Part shown: in pieces, positions 24,965 through 35,720 of the stretch | How the letters are laid out: each line of letters begins with the position of its first letter | Position numbering within the stretch: the stretch's first letter is position 1 | Source: Myotis daubentonii | Taxonomy: Eukaryota; Chordata; Mammalia; Chiroptera; Vespertilionidae | Direction of reading: 5' to 3' | Assembly: GCF_963259705.1 (NCBI RefSeq) | Contig: NC_081842.1 | Location: 87,722,433-87,786,432, forward strand | DNA: 64,000 bases | Notes under the pieces: generated by a model | What the model saw: the letters and a program-made list of their open reading frames with translations, nothing else | The model's database searches: none | What the model was told of the DNA's origin: nothing | Program-made: the position numbers and the translations under genes

Positions 24965-26008
24965 TCTACACTAATAAAAGACAAAGATGCTAATTGACTT
25001 TACCTTCCCTACACCCCAAGCCACGCCCACCAGACAATCAGAACAACTATATGCAAATTAACCCAACCAAGATGGCGGCTGGCAGCCACAAGCTGGAGCA
25101 AGCAGGAGGCTTGGGTGCCCAGGCGATGGAGGAAGCCAAACATCCCCCTGCCCTGATCAGGCTGTAGCCTCTGCTGAAGGCAACAAAGTTTCAATTATAG
25201 AAGATAAATAAATCCCAGATACCTGCTTCCAGCCAGCTTCCCCTGGGAGCATGGGTGGCTGGGGGCTGTGGCCAGCCTGCAAAAAGTCATCAGCCCCTCA
25301 TCCAGGATGGCCACACCCTCATGGTGTGAGGGTCCCTGCTGTGTGGCTTGGCCAGCCTGCAAACAACCATCAGCCCCTCACCCAGACTGTCCAGGCACCC
25401 CAGCAGGACCCCCCACCCTGAAGGGGGTATGCCCTGCCTGAAAAAAGCCCTCAACCCCTCACCCAGGCTGGCCAGGCACCCCAGGGGGAACCCCTACCCT
25501 GAAGGGGCTGTGGCAAGCCTGAAAACAGCCATCAGCCCCTCACCCAGGCTGGCCAGGCACTCCTATATAATAAAAGGGTAATATGCAAATTGACCCTAAC
25601 AGCAGAATGACTGGGAATGACTGGTCAACTCTGACACACACTGACCACCAGGGGGCAGATGCTCAATCCAGATGTTCAGTGCACTCCCACAGTGGGAGCT
25701 CTGCTCAGCCACAAGCCAGGCTGATGGCTGCCAGCACAGCAGTGGTGGTGGGAGCCTCTCCCACCTCCTCAGCAGCGCTAAGGATGCCCAACAGCACTTA
25801 GGCCTGCTCCCCGCTGGCAAGTGGACATCCCTCGAGGGCTCCTGGCTGCCAGAGGGATGTCTGACTGCCAGCTTAGACCCAATCCCCCCGGGGAGCAGGC
25901 CTAAGCCAGAAGGTGGTCATCCCCCAAGGGGTCCCAGTCTGTGAGAGGGCACAGGCCAGGCTGAGGGATCCCCCCAAGTGCACAATTTTTTGTGTACCAG
26001 GCCTCTAG
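24965..26008 (+). mobile_element. Composite two-unit Helitron, copy A
   Basis: Outer ends are TCTACACTAATAAAAGAC (24965) and GGCCTCTAG (26008), with host A and T on either side. Unit 1 (24965-25560) has an Sp/KLF-like CCACGCCCAC, an octamer ATGCAAAT (25051-25058) and a YY1-like CAAGATGGCGGC (25068-25079) near its 5' end. About four copies of an 80-bp minisatellite follow (25272-25560). Unit 2 starts with a second Helitron-type 5' end, TCCTATATAATAAAAGGGT (25561), with the CTCF-like 18-mer at 25641-25658. Unit 1 lacks its own CTAG terminus, so the pair would be mobilised as one. Non-coding. Confidence 0.9.
25641..25658 (+). promoter_or_regulatory. CTCF-like motif in Helitron
   Basis: CTGACCACCAGGGGGCAG contains the CTCF core CCASYAGRKGGC without mismatch. 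Its inverted partner, present in the 51-kb copy, is deleted here. Binding is not shown. Confidence 0.6.
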
Positions 26009-26044
26009 TAGCTAATAAAATGATAGGTATAAAGACCTTTATGT

Positions 26045-26175
26045 GTGTAAGCTTAGGCAAGTTACTTACCCTCTATGAGTCCAATTTTTTCTTCAGATAA
26101 TATAAATATGAATGCACACGTTAAATATTGTTAAAAGGTAACTGGGATAATATATGTAAGGCACCTAGTTAAGTG
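26045..26175 (+). repeat. MIR SINE relic
   Basis: 'gtgtgtaagcttaggcaagttacttaccctctatgagtcc', then 'gttaaaaggtaactgggataatatatgtaaggcacctag' matches the 3' half of MIR. Confidence 0.75.
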
Positions 26176-26890
26176 TGAAGGTAGAATTTTCATTTTATCA
26201 AAGAATAAAACAACATATTGAAGAGTGTAATCCATTTGGAAAATTAACTAAAAACTCATAGACTAGTTAAAATGGACATAGCTGCATCAAAGTGGAAACC
26301 ATGATGGATATCTGATGTCGGAAGCCTGGGTTCTAGTTCTCAATCAACAGGTAACCTGAGCATTGGGCTATCAATTTTCAGAAATCTAAATTGGGAGCTG
26401 TGTATATACCCCATTATCCTGGTCCTAAGAAGTAAGAGGAAAAAAGTTTAGGGTAACCTGGTATTATTATTAAATCTGCCCACAATATAAAATTTTAATT
26501 CACTGATTATTCCCTGACATTCCAGATTTCTCATTGTCCAAAATTAATCATCATTTTTTATTCTGAAGTTTGAGAACGTATATTTTTATTTTAATAGCAT
26601 CTTGATCAAATGGAGAAAGATATAGAAATGACGTTCCTATCTGGGAGTTTGCCAAAATCACATTGATTTTATAATTAAATGTAATTTTCTACATGAAGCA
26701 TTTAATTTCCCAGTGTTCAGGTATTGAAAGTGATATTGTCAAGCTAAAAATAAAATAAATCATCATTTGCTTCCTTAAATAAAATACTACCGAGGTTGGC
26801 TTGAGATCGAAGAAGAGATCACTTATGGAGAAAACAACATTTTTCATTGTGTCTTATGCAGATATAGACAAAGCTCATTTTGGATTTATT
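26176..26890. other. Unique AT-rich sequence
   Basis: No family, RNA gene or exon recognised. Confidence 0.45.
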
Positions 26891-26894
26891 AAAT

Positions 26895-27097
26895 CAGGGG
26901 TCACCATGCTTTTGTTAAAGAAATATTTTAGGCTGGTGAATTATAAGTCTCTGTTAGAATGATTCAACACTGCAAATATAGTTTAAAAGCACTCTTGGAC
27001 AATATGTAAACAAATGGGAATGGCTATGATACAATAAAACTTTATTTATGAAAATAGGCAGTCAACCCATGGGCTGTAATTTGCAGGCCCCTTCTTA
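26895..27097 (+). repeat. hAT-Charlie-type non-autonomous element (degraded)
   Basis: Starts with the terminal motif CAGGGGTCACCATGC. Then 'aaagaaatattttaggctggtgaattataa', 'caatatgtaaacaaatgggaatggct' and 'caataaaactttatttatgaaaa' follow, the order seen in a common mammalian Charlie-type MITE. The right terminal inverted repeat is eroded. Exact family name not claimed. Confidence 0.65.
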
Positions 27098-27281
27098 AGT
27101 GATTAAGAAATTGCTATAATGAATCATGAATGTATAGACAAAAAAAAGTACTTTTCCTTTTTAAGAAAAATAATTTAATATAAATCAATGACTTAGAAGT
27201 TTATCAGATAATCAATACTAACAAGGAAAAAGAAAGGTTGATTCTTACTTGTAATAGTGACTTACTATCTATCCATAGACG

Positions 27282-27323
27282 ATTAGATAGATGGATGGAT
27301 GGATAGATAGATGATAGATAGAT

Positions 27324-27381
<58 letters not shown>

Positions 27382-27382
27382 C
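27282..27382. repeat. (GATA)n microsatellite
   Basis: About 24 tetranucleotide units, mostly perfect GATA with GGAT units at the left. On the reverse strand it gives a meaningless YLSI-repeat open frame. Confidence 0.97.
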
Positions 27383-27429
27383 AAACATATAATGCATTCT
27401 TCTTTTTTCCTGGACACATACCTTACAGT

Positions 27430-27760
27430 GAAATATAGCCTATATTTTGGCCAACTGAAATGGGCAAAAGCTTTTACATTTGTATCATTTCTAGTCTTGG
27501 ATCATGAAAATCTCCCATGTGTCATCTCTGCCTACTTCCCCATCTGTCAGCCAGATGTGAAGGGCCCAGCAAAAGACTGAAACACCAGGACATGATGGAG
27601 AAGACTGAGTCACTAAGTGACGAAGGGAAACAAACCTGCTAGCCCCTTCCTGCCATCAACTGAACTCTATACATGAAAATTAACTTCCATTTTACCAATT
27701 CACTGAAATATCGAAACTGACATTTTACCAACTATTGTTAACTATCATACAAAATAAATT
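27430..27760 (+). repeat. Probable MLT-like LTR
   Basis: 'ctcccatgtgtcatctctgcctacttccccatctgtcagcc', then 'gagaagactgagtcactaagtgacgaaggg', then 'aactgaactctatacatgaa', parallel to the 3' half of MLT-type LTRs. Right end uncertain. Confidence 0.45.
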
Positions 27761-28897
27761 AGTACCAGAAAACCTGTATGTGTAGAATTAATGTAGTGGA
27801 TTGGAGGCAGGTGGTGAGAGCACAGATATAGTAAGCTTTGTGACTGGAGACCCCAGTACTGTCATATTAAAGACTTAAAAATGGAGGCCTGAGATACTTT
27901 AAAAGTAAGACCATGTGAAACCAGACCTGTGATTTTAGAGGAAATTACTAGAAAGTGTGTTGGTTACTCTTAGCTCCCTCTAACAAAGTATTTCCAGAGA
28001 GGTGACCTCAGGCAAAGATTAGCTGGCTTTCATGGTGAGATTAAGGACTTTATAGTTTGAAAGAGATGATTGGTGAAGGTCAAATAATAGGTAAAACTGA
28101 AAAAATAATTTAATTTCCAAAGGCCCAGTAACATTTCTCAGTTGATCCAAGTACTGAGTCTTGTGACTAAAATCAGATGATCAGACTAAGGGTGTTACCT
28201 TCCCACCCACGACTGCTTCTTTCTAATAGCCTTCACATTATCTGCTATTAAAAAGAAGGTATAAATGGAATAGCAGGAGAGGATGAGTAGGGGAAAAGAG
28301 AAATGGAGATGAGAACAAAAGAAATGCTTGAAAATGTTTGAAAATCATGTCTAGAAAAAAACTTGGATGTGGTTACTGGCACATGCAACTGAATGGCAGG
28401 AAATCACTTCAAATTCTCTTAGTTTTGAGGGGGTTTTATTTCCAAAGAAATCACAAACCTGGACTAAAACATTTTTAGTGTCTAAGCCTTAAAACCACCT
28501 TTGGACCCAAAGGCAGGAAGGAGACTGAAAAGCTCTAAACCCCCAAAGGTGACAGTGAAGGATGAAAGAGAACACAGAGGCAGAGCTTGACGCCCTGAAA
28601 AACACCTCCCAGAAAGCAGAACCTAAGTTTGGACATGTCTCCCATTCCTCTCTTTTCCAAATGGGAAACTACCACATATCTATGAACTGGAATAGACATT
28701 CTTCAAATAGATCCAATTCACATAACAAAAAAATGAGTTTTATCATTATTACGCATAACAATGATATAACTCACAAAATTGCATATCTGTGTTTGTGGGC
28801 ATGCACAGCTATGTATATACATGAATATATACATACATATACAGTTATTTACATATACATATAGCTTTTTGTTTTTGAAACCAGGCTTGGATTATAC
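27761..28897. other. Unique sequence
   Basis: No family recognised. A CpG-poor plus-strand open frame (28562-28864) ends in TA-rich sequence and is not supported. Confidence 0.4.
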
Positions 28898-29071
28898 CTT
28901 ATGTAGTCCATGATTCTAATCTCATTAAGTGTAGATAACACACTGGTTGTTGTCCTTGCCTTTGGCGCATCCCAGATGAAACGCCTGAGTCCATGCACCT
29001 TCTCTAACAGTCCTCTCCAAAGAACCTTGTGCAAGTCTTCTTCTGTCAGGCTTCGGTAAGGTGAGCAAGCC
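28898..29071 (-). other. Candidate host exon (C), 174 nt
   Basis: On the minus strand, an AG (29072-29073) precedes an open stretch that ends at a donor-like ACATAAG|GTATAAT (28898/28897). The predicted segment (TEEDLHKVLWRGLLEK, RRFIWDAPKARTTT) is not low-complexity and keeps three CpGs in a CpG-poor region. Its frame joins candidate exon B without a stop. The acceptor has a weak pyrimidine tract. No family recognised; may be chance or a pseudogene. Confidence 0.25.
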
Positions 29072-29881
29072 CTCCACATGTATCCATCTCAATCAGGAAA
29101 GCAGTACTGGTTCTGCTTTGTCATTCCTAGCACAAAACTACCTTCTCACTGGCTGCTGAGTTATTTTAATTATAGACTAAAACACTAAAAATGTTTTCTT
29201 CATAAAAATAGAGTATATCAATTTAATATGATTGTAAGTAGAAGCTCAACAGTACTTTCACTATTCTCTTTCATCATGTATAACAGGAAAGAATGTCCTT
29301 CCCTAGTGTATAAGAGAATTATTCTCATCTCACTTACTGTCTTTTAATGCAAAAGAGCACTTTTCCCAGATATGAAAAACATTTTCAATCCCATTATAGT
29401 GACTGAACATCTTGGATAATTAAAAGTTAATGACCTGAAAAAATATCAGAAACTTAAGTGTATTATTTTATTCCTGTTTGATTGTTTAATCTTAATGGCT
29501 TCTAAATTTAACCATAATTTATTATAAAAAATGATTTGCACTTTGAAATTCTCATGTCTGAATTCCAGAATACTGGAAAGCCAGGTTGCCACATCACATA
29601 GAGGTGTGGATACAAAAAATACTTGCAAAAAGCTGATCTAGTCTACAGAATTTTAGTATAAAATATGTTTATTATCTTTCATTATATTTGCAATTATAAG
29701 GGCAAATAAAGTTTCTCTAAATCTAACCATAAGAAAGAAAAGCACAATTGATTCTGAGGTTTTTTATCCCAGTGTGTTTTATTTAGATATTTTCACAAAC
29801 AAATAGTCCAACCCAAATGATTAAGTAGAATTGGACCAAGCTCTAAGATTTAATTCACAAAAGCATATACTTAATATTTAC

Positions 29882-30031
29882 CAGTTGCATTGAGTCAGAA
29901 TACTTCCAGGATTTGAATCACAGCGTGTCCAACACTGTCTCCTGGAGCCTTGGGCGGAAAACACTCTGGAACTGGCCCAGAATTCACTTTCTCTCCTCTT
30001 TATTCGTTGCTTTGGCTGTGGTTTGATGTGC
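29882..30031 (-). other. Candidate host exon (B), 150 nt
   Basis: On the minus strand the acceptor is strong (CTGTCTTTTGCCTTTCAG before 30031) and the donor is good (CAACTG|GTAAATATT at 29882/29881). One frame is open throughout, with a basic stretch (KQRIKRR) and four cysteines in the last third. Several CpGs are retained. The 2-nt overhang at its end matches the phase of candidate exon C. I cannot name a gene. Confidence 0.3.
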
Positions 30032-30265
30032 CTGAAAGGCAAAAGACAGCTAAGTGGCAGTGAAAATAAGATAGATTCATTGTCTGGTTTCATTTTTTAT
30101 GTGTCTTTAAAAAGTCACCACTTTTAAAAAAGCAAATGAGTAAAGAAATAGAAATATCACATGGGCTTAAAGTTCATCTCATACAACAGAGAAAAACCAG
30201 TAAAATAAAGATTTATGAATAGAGTGTGATGAGAAATGTAAAGGCAAGAGTAAATGCATTCTTAC

Positions 30266-30349
30266 CTTAGATGCCACACAACGGTGCACCGAGGCCTTTG
30301 ACAGGTGATAAAGACACAATTTGGCACAATCAGCAGTTATTTCTGGCAC
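30266..30349 (-). other. Candidate host exon (A), 84 nt
   Basis: Minus strand: acceptor with a pyrimidine-rich tract ending CCTCCATTGTAG (before 30349) and a strong donor TCTAAG|GTAAGAATG (30266/30265). Only one frame is open (28 codons, four cysteines). That frame does not continue through exon B, since a stop follows 15 codons in. If real it is therefore non-coding, ends the protein in B, or is not spliced directly to it. Confidence 0.25.
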
Positions 30350-30479
30350 CTACAATGGAGGCAGTGGAGCAGAAAAATCTGTCCAAGAATTAATCTGCAG
30401 CTGCACCACACAGTACTTCATTATCTTCTGGCTGTGATATGAAGCACAGTCAGGTAGGTGGACATTCCTTAAAAATAAT

Positions 30480-32190
30480 TTTTTAATCATTTTTCCTTAA
30501 AAATTATTTTTTCTTAAAAATCATCAAAAACATTTTTAAAAATTGAGCAAAGAACATATAGTAATAAATAGATGCTGTATGTAAAACAATTAGATTTTTC
30601 AAGTATATTTTTTCATCTTTAATAGCCTCAAGAACAAAATTGAATTTACTAACAAAGTATCTTCAAAAAACTTTATTGCATGCACCCCAAAATAATTTTA
30701 TAGTTTTCAGCAGCTCAGATTTTGTTTTAACAGGATTCACTGCCATTAAGAAACGATGTGCACACAATTCAGTTGTTGGGTGAAGTTTCTTTTTGAAACA
30801 CAGGGATGGATATCAAGTCATGTGTATCTGTCACTATACAAGTCACTCCTGTCATGACTAATTAGATATTGCCTCCATTTTTCGTTTCCACAATAGTAAA
30901 TGCATGTACATGATAGCCTGCTTATAGTGCCACCCTGCACACATTAAAATCTGCCATCATTTCAGGTGGAATAATCAAAATACGCCCTACTGGCAATAGC
31001 CTTTGGCATACTTTTAACCAAATAGTTGGATGTTTCAGCTTAATATCTAGTCACACTTTTAAAGAAAATGGGAAGAATAAAAATTACTTTCAGTACAAAT
31101 TTATAAAATCATGAATATACAGTAAATTGATCTTTTTTAAGTAAGTGAAAAGGACACAGCATTGGTGTGATTTTTGTACTGTAATTTCATCATGCTTCAC
31201 TAAAAGTAATTTCCTTTTGCAGAAAACTAATCAAGTGTTACATCCTTTCTTTTTCTTTCTTTTTCTCCCAGTGAATCATGATTGTTTTAGGTGATCTTAT
31301 AATACCCATTTCTCAGGATAAAATCCAATAACTAATTCATACAGAGTTGTCAACTCATGCATTTAAATGCACCGATAAATCATGGGAGTTCTGGTGCACT
31401 TGATTTTTCTGAAAATCATGTAAAACGTTCAAATTGCTTACCAACTGATATTCAAGAGATTAAATGTTTAAACATATTTCTTCTTCATCTATGCTCTTTC
31501 AAGTTAGCACATTCCTATTACATTTCCAAATTCGTTTTTCTTTGTTTTTCTCAAGAATCCATCATTTAAAATTTGTTATAAGTATAAAGAAACCAACAAC
31601 TCAAAAAATACCTTATACAATGTTATCTAATTTCTTGGACTTGTACTTTAATGGTTGTGTGAGGACTATAAACTGAGCCAAAAATGCAGAATAAAATCTC
31701 AGATTTCCTCATATGTGAGTCTTACCCAAATCAATTGAAACTGCTCAAGGGTAATCAAGTGTACAACTGGAGTTAATAATTTCATTTAGCTGTAATATCA
31801 TTTTTAATGCTGGCTTCTTGCCTTGTGCATTATGTATTTTTGCTATGCTTAGCTTGCTTAAAATCATAAATTTGAGTCATTTGTAACTGAATATAATAAC
31901 TATAAAATATTTACTCTTTGCTCTCATCTTGACCCCAGTCTCTGACTTTTTATATTCAGGCTTCATTTGCCTTTGCAAGTAACTAGGTCCATGTTTTAAA
32001 TAAAACTCACAACCACCCTAATGTGGTTCATCTCTAAACCAACCTTTTCTCCACCATATCCTTTAGAAAGCACCTTCCTCAATAGCCAGTTGATGAGCAT
32101 TGTTGAAGCAAATGTCAGCCAATTGGGCCGTTCAGAAATTCATGCTGGATAGCCAATACAACCAGGGTTCAAAGTTGACTTTTCTGCTCT
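30480..32190. other. Unique AT-rich sequence
   Basis: No repeat, RNA gene or exon that I can support. Short open frames at 31357-31676 are unsupported. Confidence 0.4.
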
Positions 32191-32199
32191 CTTCACTGT

Positions 32200-32275
32200 T
32201 GTAGCCCCAAAGCCTGGAAGAGACAATCCTACTTGGTACAGGCTCAGTAAATATTTGATAGATGAGTACATTGCA
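32200..32275 (+). repeat. L2-like 3' tail
   Basis: 'gtagccccaaagcctggaagagacaatcctacttggtacaggctcagtaaatatttgatagatgag' resembles the terminal L2 block. Confidence 0.45.
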
Positions 32276-32519
32276 ATTGTTCACTGTCAAGAATACTCAT
32301 TTTGTGTTCTCATTTCTTCCACCCTTTTTTAAAAATTATAAACATTTTGTGATGAGAGAAGTTAGGATTACTCTTCATCCAATTTCTCAGTAACTTTTTC
32401 CAACACAGCCTTATACTTGTTTATATCTTTACTTTTCCTCTGGTCTCTTAAAACAAATCCAAAGTCTAAGACTGTTTTGCTATTCTATTCTATGTTGTCT
32501 TCACATTCATTCCCCCCCC

Positions 32520-32725
32520 CCTCACTGTTAATTTCATAGAATTAGATGGCCATAGAATTAAAACGTAATTTACAGATCCACTTCATCTCTCTATTTAATC
32601 AATGATGTAACCAGGACAGGAAGGATCCAGTGGCATTTTGAAGATCACAGGCAAAACAGTTGCAAAACCAAGATTATAAGGAGTGTTCCAGGCACATGCC
32701 CTGTGTGCTTTTTACTATGCCACTA
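32520..32725 (+). repeat. Possible MIR-family relic
   Basis: 'cttcatctctctatttaatc', 'agatcacaggcaaaac' and 'tgtgtgctttttactatgcca' echo the MIR 3' half. Strongly diverged. Confidence 0.35.
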
Positions 32726-32789
32726 ACAGTTGCCCCTTTTTACTCCCCAAAATTTTCTCTTTTTTTTGAAGGAACATCTTATAAAGTTT

Positions 32790-33075
32790 ACAATGGGCCA
32801 GAGAAGGCTCTCTCAAGAATGTATCATTTAGGCACAGCCTCAAAGAATAAAGAAGCCTTTACCTAGTGGTGAAGGCACCAAACAACTTAATATGAAAGCA
32901 AGCCAGGAAACTACTAGGAACTGGATAGAGGAGATGGTGGGAATTGAAACAGCCATAGTTTTAAGTCCTTTTATGCCATGCTAAACAATAAGCAATTCTG
33001 TTGAAGACATTAGAAAGCCATTCAAGTATTCATAGTAAGGCAGTAACAAGACCATATTACTGTTTAGACAGATAC
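32790..33075 (-). repeat. Antisense L2 internal fragment
   Basis: 'gggccagagaaggctctctcaaga', 'ggcacagcctcaaagaataaagaagcc', 'aaagcaagccagg' and 'cattagaaagccattcaag' follow the antisense L2 order. Confidence 0.5.
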
Positions 33076-33394
33076 CTAAGTAAAAGAACTAGAGTAGAAA
33101 AAAGAGCTACTTATATGTGCGTACAAGTAGTTGTCACTACTTTAACCAGTTATCACAAGTTTAATCATCTTCAACTAAGTTTTAAAAACTTAAGAAATTA
33201 TTTTCTCTGTCGAAAACATTTGAACATTTAAATTCATTTTTAAATGATATACTTTAATTATCTGGAAATAATCAGGTTTCATTCAGATATAATAATATGT
33301 AAATTTATTTTTTAACAGTTCAAGTAAACAGACCCTTTGCTTCTTCAGTGTTATAGAGTAAAAGTTTGCTAATATTTCTCTCTTTCTATTAGAT

Positions 33395-33606
33395 CAGCTA
33401 TTCTCAACCTGTTGGTTGCGACCCCTTTGGTGGTCAAACGACCCTTTCACAGGGGTCACCTAAGACCATCCTGCATATGAGATATTTACATTATGATTCA
33501 TAACAGTAGCAACATTACAGTTATGAAGTAGCAACGAAAATAAATTTATGGTTGGGTCACAACATGAGGAACTGTATTTAAAGGGCCAGAAAGTTGAGAA
33601 TCACTG
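33395..33606. mobile_element. SPIN-like hAT MITE with perfect 8-bp TSD
   Basis: 212 bp with terminal inverted repeats CAGCTATTCTCAACCT (33395-33410) and, reversed, CAGTGATTCTCAACTT (33591-33606). It is flanked by the exact 8-bp duplication TATTAGAT at 33387-33394 and 33607-33614, the hAT hallmark. Internal 'gcgacccctttggtggtcaaacgaccctttcacaggggtca' and 'taacagtagcaacattacagttatgaagtagcaac' match the non-autonomous SPIN group, which entered bats, tenrecs, murine rodents and opossums horizontally. No transposase. Confidence 0.9.
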
Positions 33607-33929
33607 TATTAGATGACTTTGCAGCTAAAAAGCTTTTGTATTAATTCATCTTTAAGGTGCTCCTCTGACAACAAATCCTAAATTATCCTCTTACTCCATC
33701 CTAATACTGAGTCTTTGACAAGAAATAATGTGAAGTTATTTAATTTTTATAATGGGTGATCTCAGCTGAATTCTACTCCCCCAAAATTAAAAAAATACCC
33801 TTATCTCAGATGTAATTTAATGTTACATGAGAAACCAGAGCTTCTCTAAACTTGCCCTTGTATTAGCTTTTAGTTCTTAAATTGACAAGTGTTCTTATTC
33901 CAAATATGGCTGCACATATTATTTATAAA
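33607..33929. other. Unique spacer
   Basis: AT-rich, nothing recognised between the hAT element and the next Helitron. Confidence 0.5.
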
Positions 33930-34229
33930 CTAGAGGCCCATCTATGCACTGGTGGGGTCCCTCAGCCTGCCTATGGGGATCGGGCTGAAACTGGCTCTCT
34001 GACATCCCCTGAGGAGCCCCGGATTGTGAGAGGGTGGTTCTTCAGTGACACACCCTGGAATTGAACTCCCTCCTCTCTGGTTCTGGTGCATCACCCAAGA
34101 ATCACAGCTGCCAAGTCACTGCAGCTCAGCAGCTCCTGCATTGACAATCTGCCCCTGGTGGTCAGTGCACATCATAGCTACTGGTTGGACGGTTGAACGG
34201 TCGACTGTCACTTAGGTTTTTATATATAT
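33930..34229 (-). mobile_element. Non-autonomous Helitron, 5' end abutted by another Helitron
   Basis: The 3' terminus CTAG lies at 33930-33933 on the minus strand. The 5' region reads TATAAAAACCTAAGTGACAG and is the same family as the copy at 44032. The expected TC start is replaced by a short TA tract that runs into the CTAG of the next element (34231). This indicates that the second Helitron inserted within the TA-rich 5' end of the first. A CTCF-like motif with one G missing lies at 34149-34165 (minus). Confidence 0.85.
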
Positions 34230-34230
34230 A

Positions 34231-35573
34231 CTAGAGGCCCGGTGCACAAAAATTTGTGCACTCGGGAGGGAGGGGGGTCCCTCAGCCCGGCCTGTGCCCT
34301 CTCGCAGTCTGGGACCCCTCGGGAGATAACGACCTGCTGGCTTAGGCCTGCTCCTGGGTGACAGAGGGCAGACCCAATCCCTAGGCACAGCCCCTGGTCG
34401 GGCTCAGAGCAGGGCTGATTGGGGAGTTGGGGCACCGTCCCCTGTCATGCACAGAGCAGGGCAGATCGGGAGGTTGCGATGCCACCCTCAGTCATGCTAA
34501 GGGTAGGGCCAATTGGGGGATTGGGGCACCGCCCACTGTCACACTCCACCCAGTGCCAATCAGGGGGTTGGGGCACTGCCCCCTGTCACACAGAGAGCAG
34601 GGCCCATCAGGGGGGTTGGGGCTCCGTACCCTGTCATACACAGAGCAGGGCCGATCAGGGGGTTGGGGAGCTCCCCCCTATCAGGTACAGAGCAGGGCTG
34701 ATCAGGGGGTTGGGGCACCCCACCCTGTCATGAACAGAGCAGGGCGGCTAGGGAGGTTGTGGCCTCGCCCCCTGTCACACACAGAGCCGCAGGGCAATCA
34801 GGGGGTTTGGGTGCTGCCCCCTGTCATACTGATCCCAGTGCCAGGAGGCGTCTCAGCTCCGCTGATCCCGGTGCTGGGAGGCCTCGTGGCTCCGCTGATC
34901 CCGGTGCTGGGAGGCATATTACCCTTTTACTATATAGGACAGAGGCCTGGTGCACAGGTGGGGCCAGCTGGTTTGCCCTGAAGGGTGTCCTGGATCAGGG
35001 TGGGGGTCCCCACTGGGGTGCCTGGCCAGCCTGGGTGAGGTGATGATGGCTGTTTGCAGGGCGTCACACACCCATCAGGGTGGGGGTCCCCACTGGGGTG
35101 CCTGGCCAGTCTGGGTGAGGGGTTGAGAGCTGTTTTCAGGCTGGTGGGTGACTGAAGCTCCCAACTGCTCCTTTTTTTCTTTTTCTTTTTTTATTCTGGG
35201 CCAGCTTTAGCTCTGGCTCCAGCTCTGAGGCCTCTGCTGCTGAAAGCAGGTATCTGGTTTGTTTGGGTTCTATAATCGACACAGTATCAACTCCAGCTCT
35301 GAGATCCCAGCCGGCTGAAAGCAGGTTTCTGGGGTTTTATTTAGCTTCTATATTTGTAACAATGTTTAAAACTGCAGGCTCAGAGGCTGGCAAGGCAGGC
35401 GGGGAAGGTTGGAGTCCTCCATCACTGAAGCAAGCAAGGCTCATGTTAGCTTCAAGCTGCCTGGCTGTCAACCACCATCTTGGCTGGCAGTTAATTTGCA
35501 TATCTCGCTGATTAGCCAATGGGAAGGGTAGCGGACATACGCTAATTAACATGTTTCTCTTTTATTAGATAGG

Positions 35574-35574
<1 letters not shown>
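34231..35574 (-). mobile_element. Composite two-unit Helitron, copy B, with minisatellite
   Basis: Minus-strand element with 3' CTAG at 34231 and 5' TC at 35574, host A and T flanks. Unit 2 (34231-34939) has hairpin GTGCACAAAAATTTGTGCAC (34242-34261) and a 48-bp minisatellite of about nine copies (34390-34833), followed by three copies of a 33-bp repeat. Unit 1 (34940-35574) keeps CCAAT, octamer (35494-35501) and YY1-like (35475-35483) motifs and two copies of the 80-bp repeat. The internal junction reads CCTCTG|TCCTATATA on the minus strand, so the upstream CTAG is lost. Long open frames here (up to 184 codons) are minisatellite artefacts. Confidence 0.9.
34390..34833 (-). repeat. 48-bp minisatellite inside Helitron
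   Basis: Roughly nine diverged head-to-tail copies, each with a GGGGTTGGGGC motif, a CCCCCTGTCA motif and AGAGCAGGGC. Diverged units indicate an old array. Repeat length is near 48 bp, so the array gives long open frames in more than one reading frame. Confidence 0.9.

Positions 35575-35575
<1 letters not shown>

Positions 35576-35657
<82 letters not shown>
35576..35657. repeat. (TA)n(GA)n microsatellite
   Basis: TA tract to 35624 then GA tract to 35657, directly outside the Helitron 5' end. Confidence 0.97.
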
Positions 35658-35659
<2 letters not shown>

Positions 35660-35720
35660 TTTAAACATGCAAATTTCTGGGTCCCAGGAAAGACTCAGTG
35701 AACCAGAATCTCCACCGGTG
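35658..35720. repeat. Possible MER5/MER20-type hAT fragment
   Basis: 'ttttaaacatgcaaatttctgggtcccaggaaagactcagtgaaccagaatctcc' resembles the middle of hAT-Charlie MITEs. Ends are not visible. Confidence 0.4.

Noticed and set aside
25275..25560. Direct-repeat array considered as a CRISPR-like array
   Set aside because: Units are contiguous with no unique spacers, inside a Helitron of a mammalian genome.
25348..25944. Open frames of 72-90 codons in the 25-kb Helitron
   Set aside because: GC-rich non-coding Helitron body. The same segments in other copies are interrupted or in other frames.
27204..27419. YLSI-repeat peptide
   Set aside because: Reverse reading of a GATA microsatellite.
34419..35043. 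Overlapping open frames of 62-184 codons with repeated RADQG/GLGHRPLSHT-like units
   Set aside because: They lie wholly in Helitron minisatellite DNA whose unit length keeps several frames open. No start context, and no counterpart in the sister copies.
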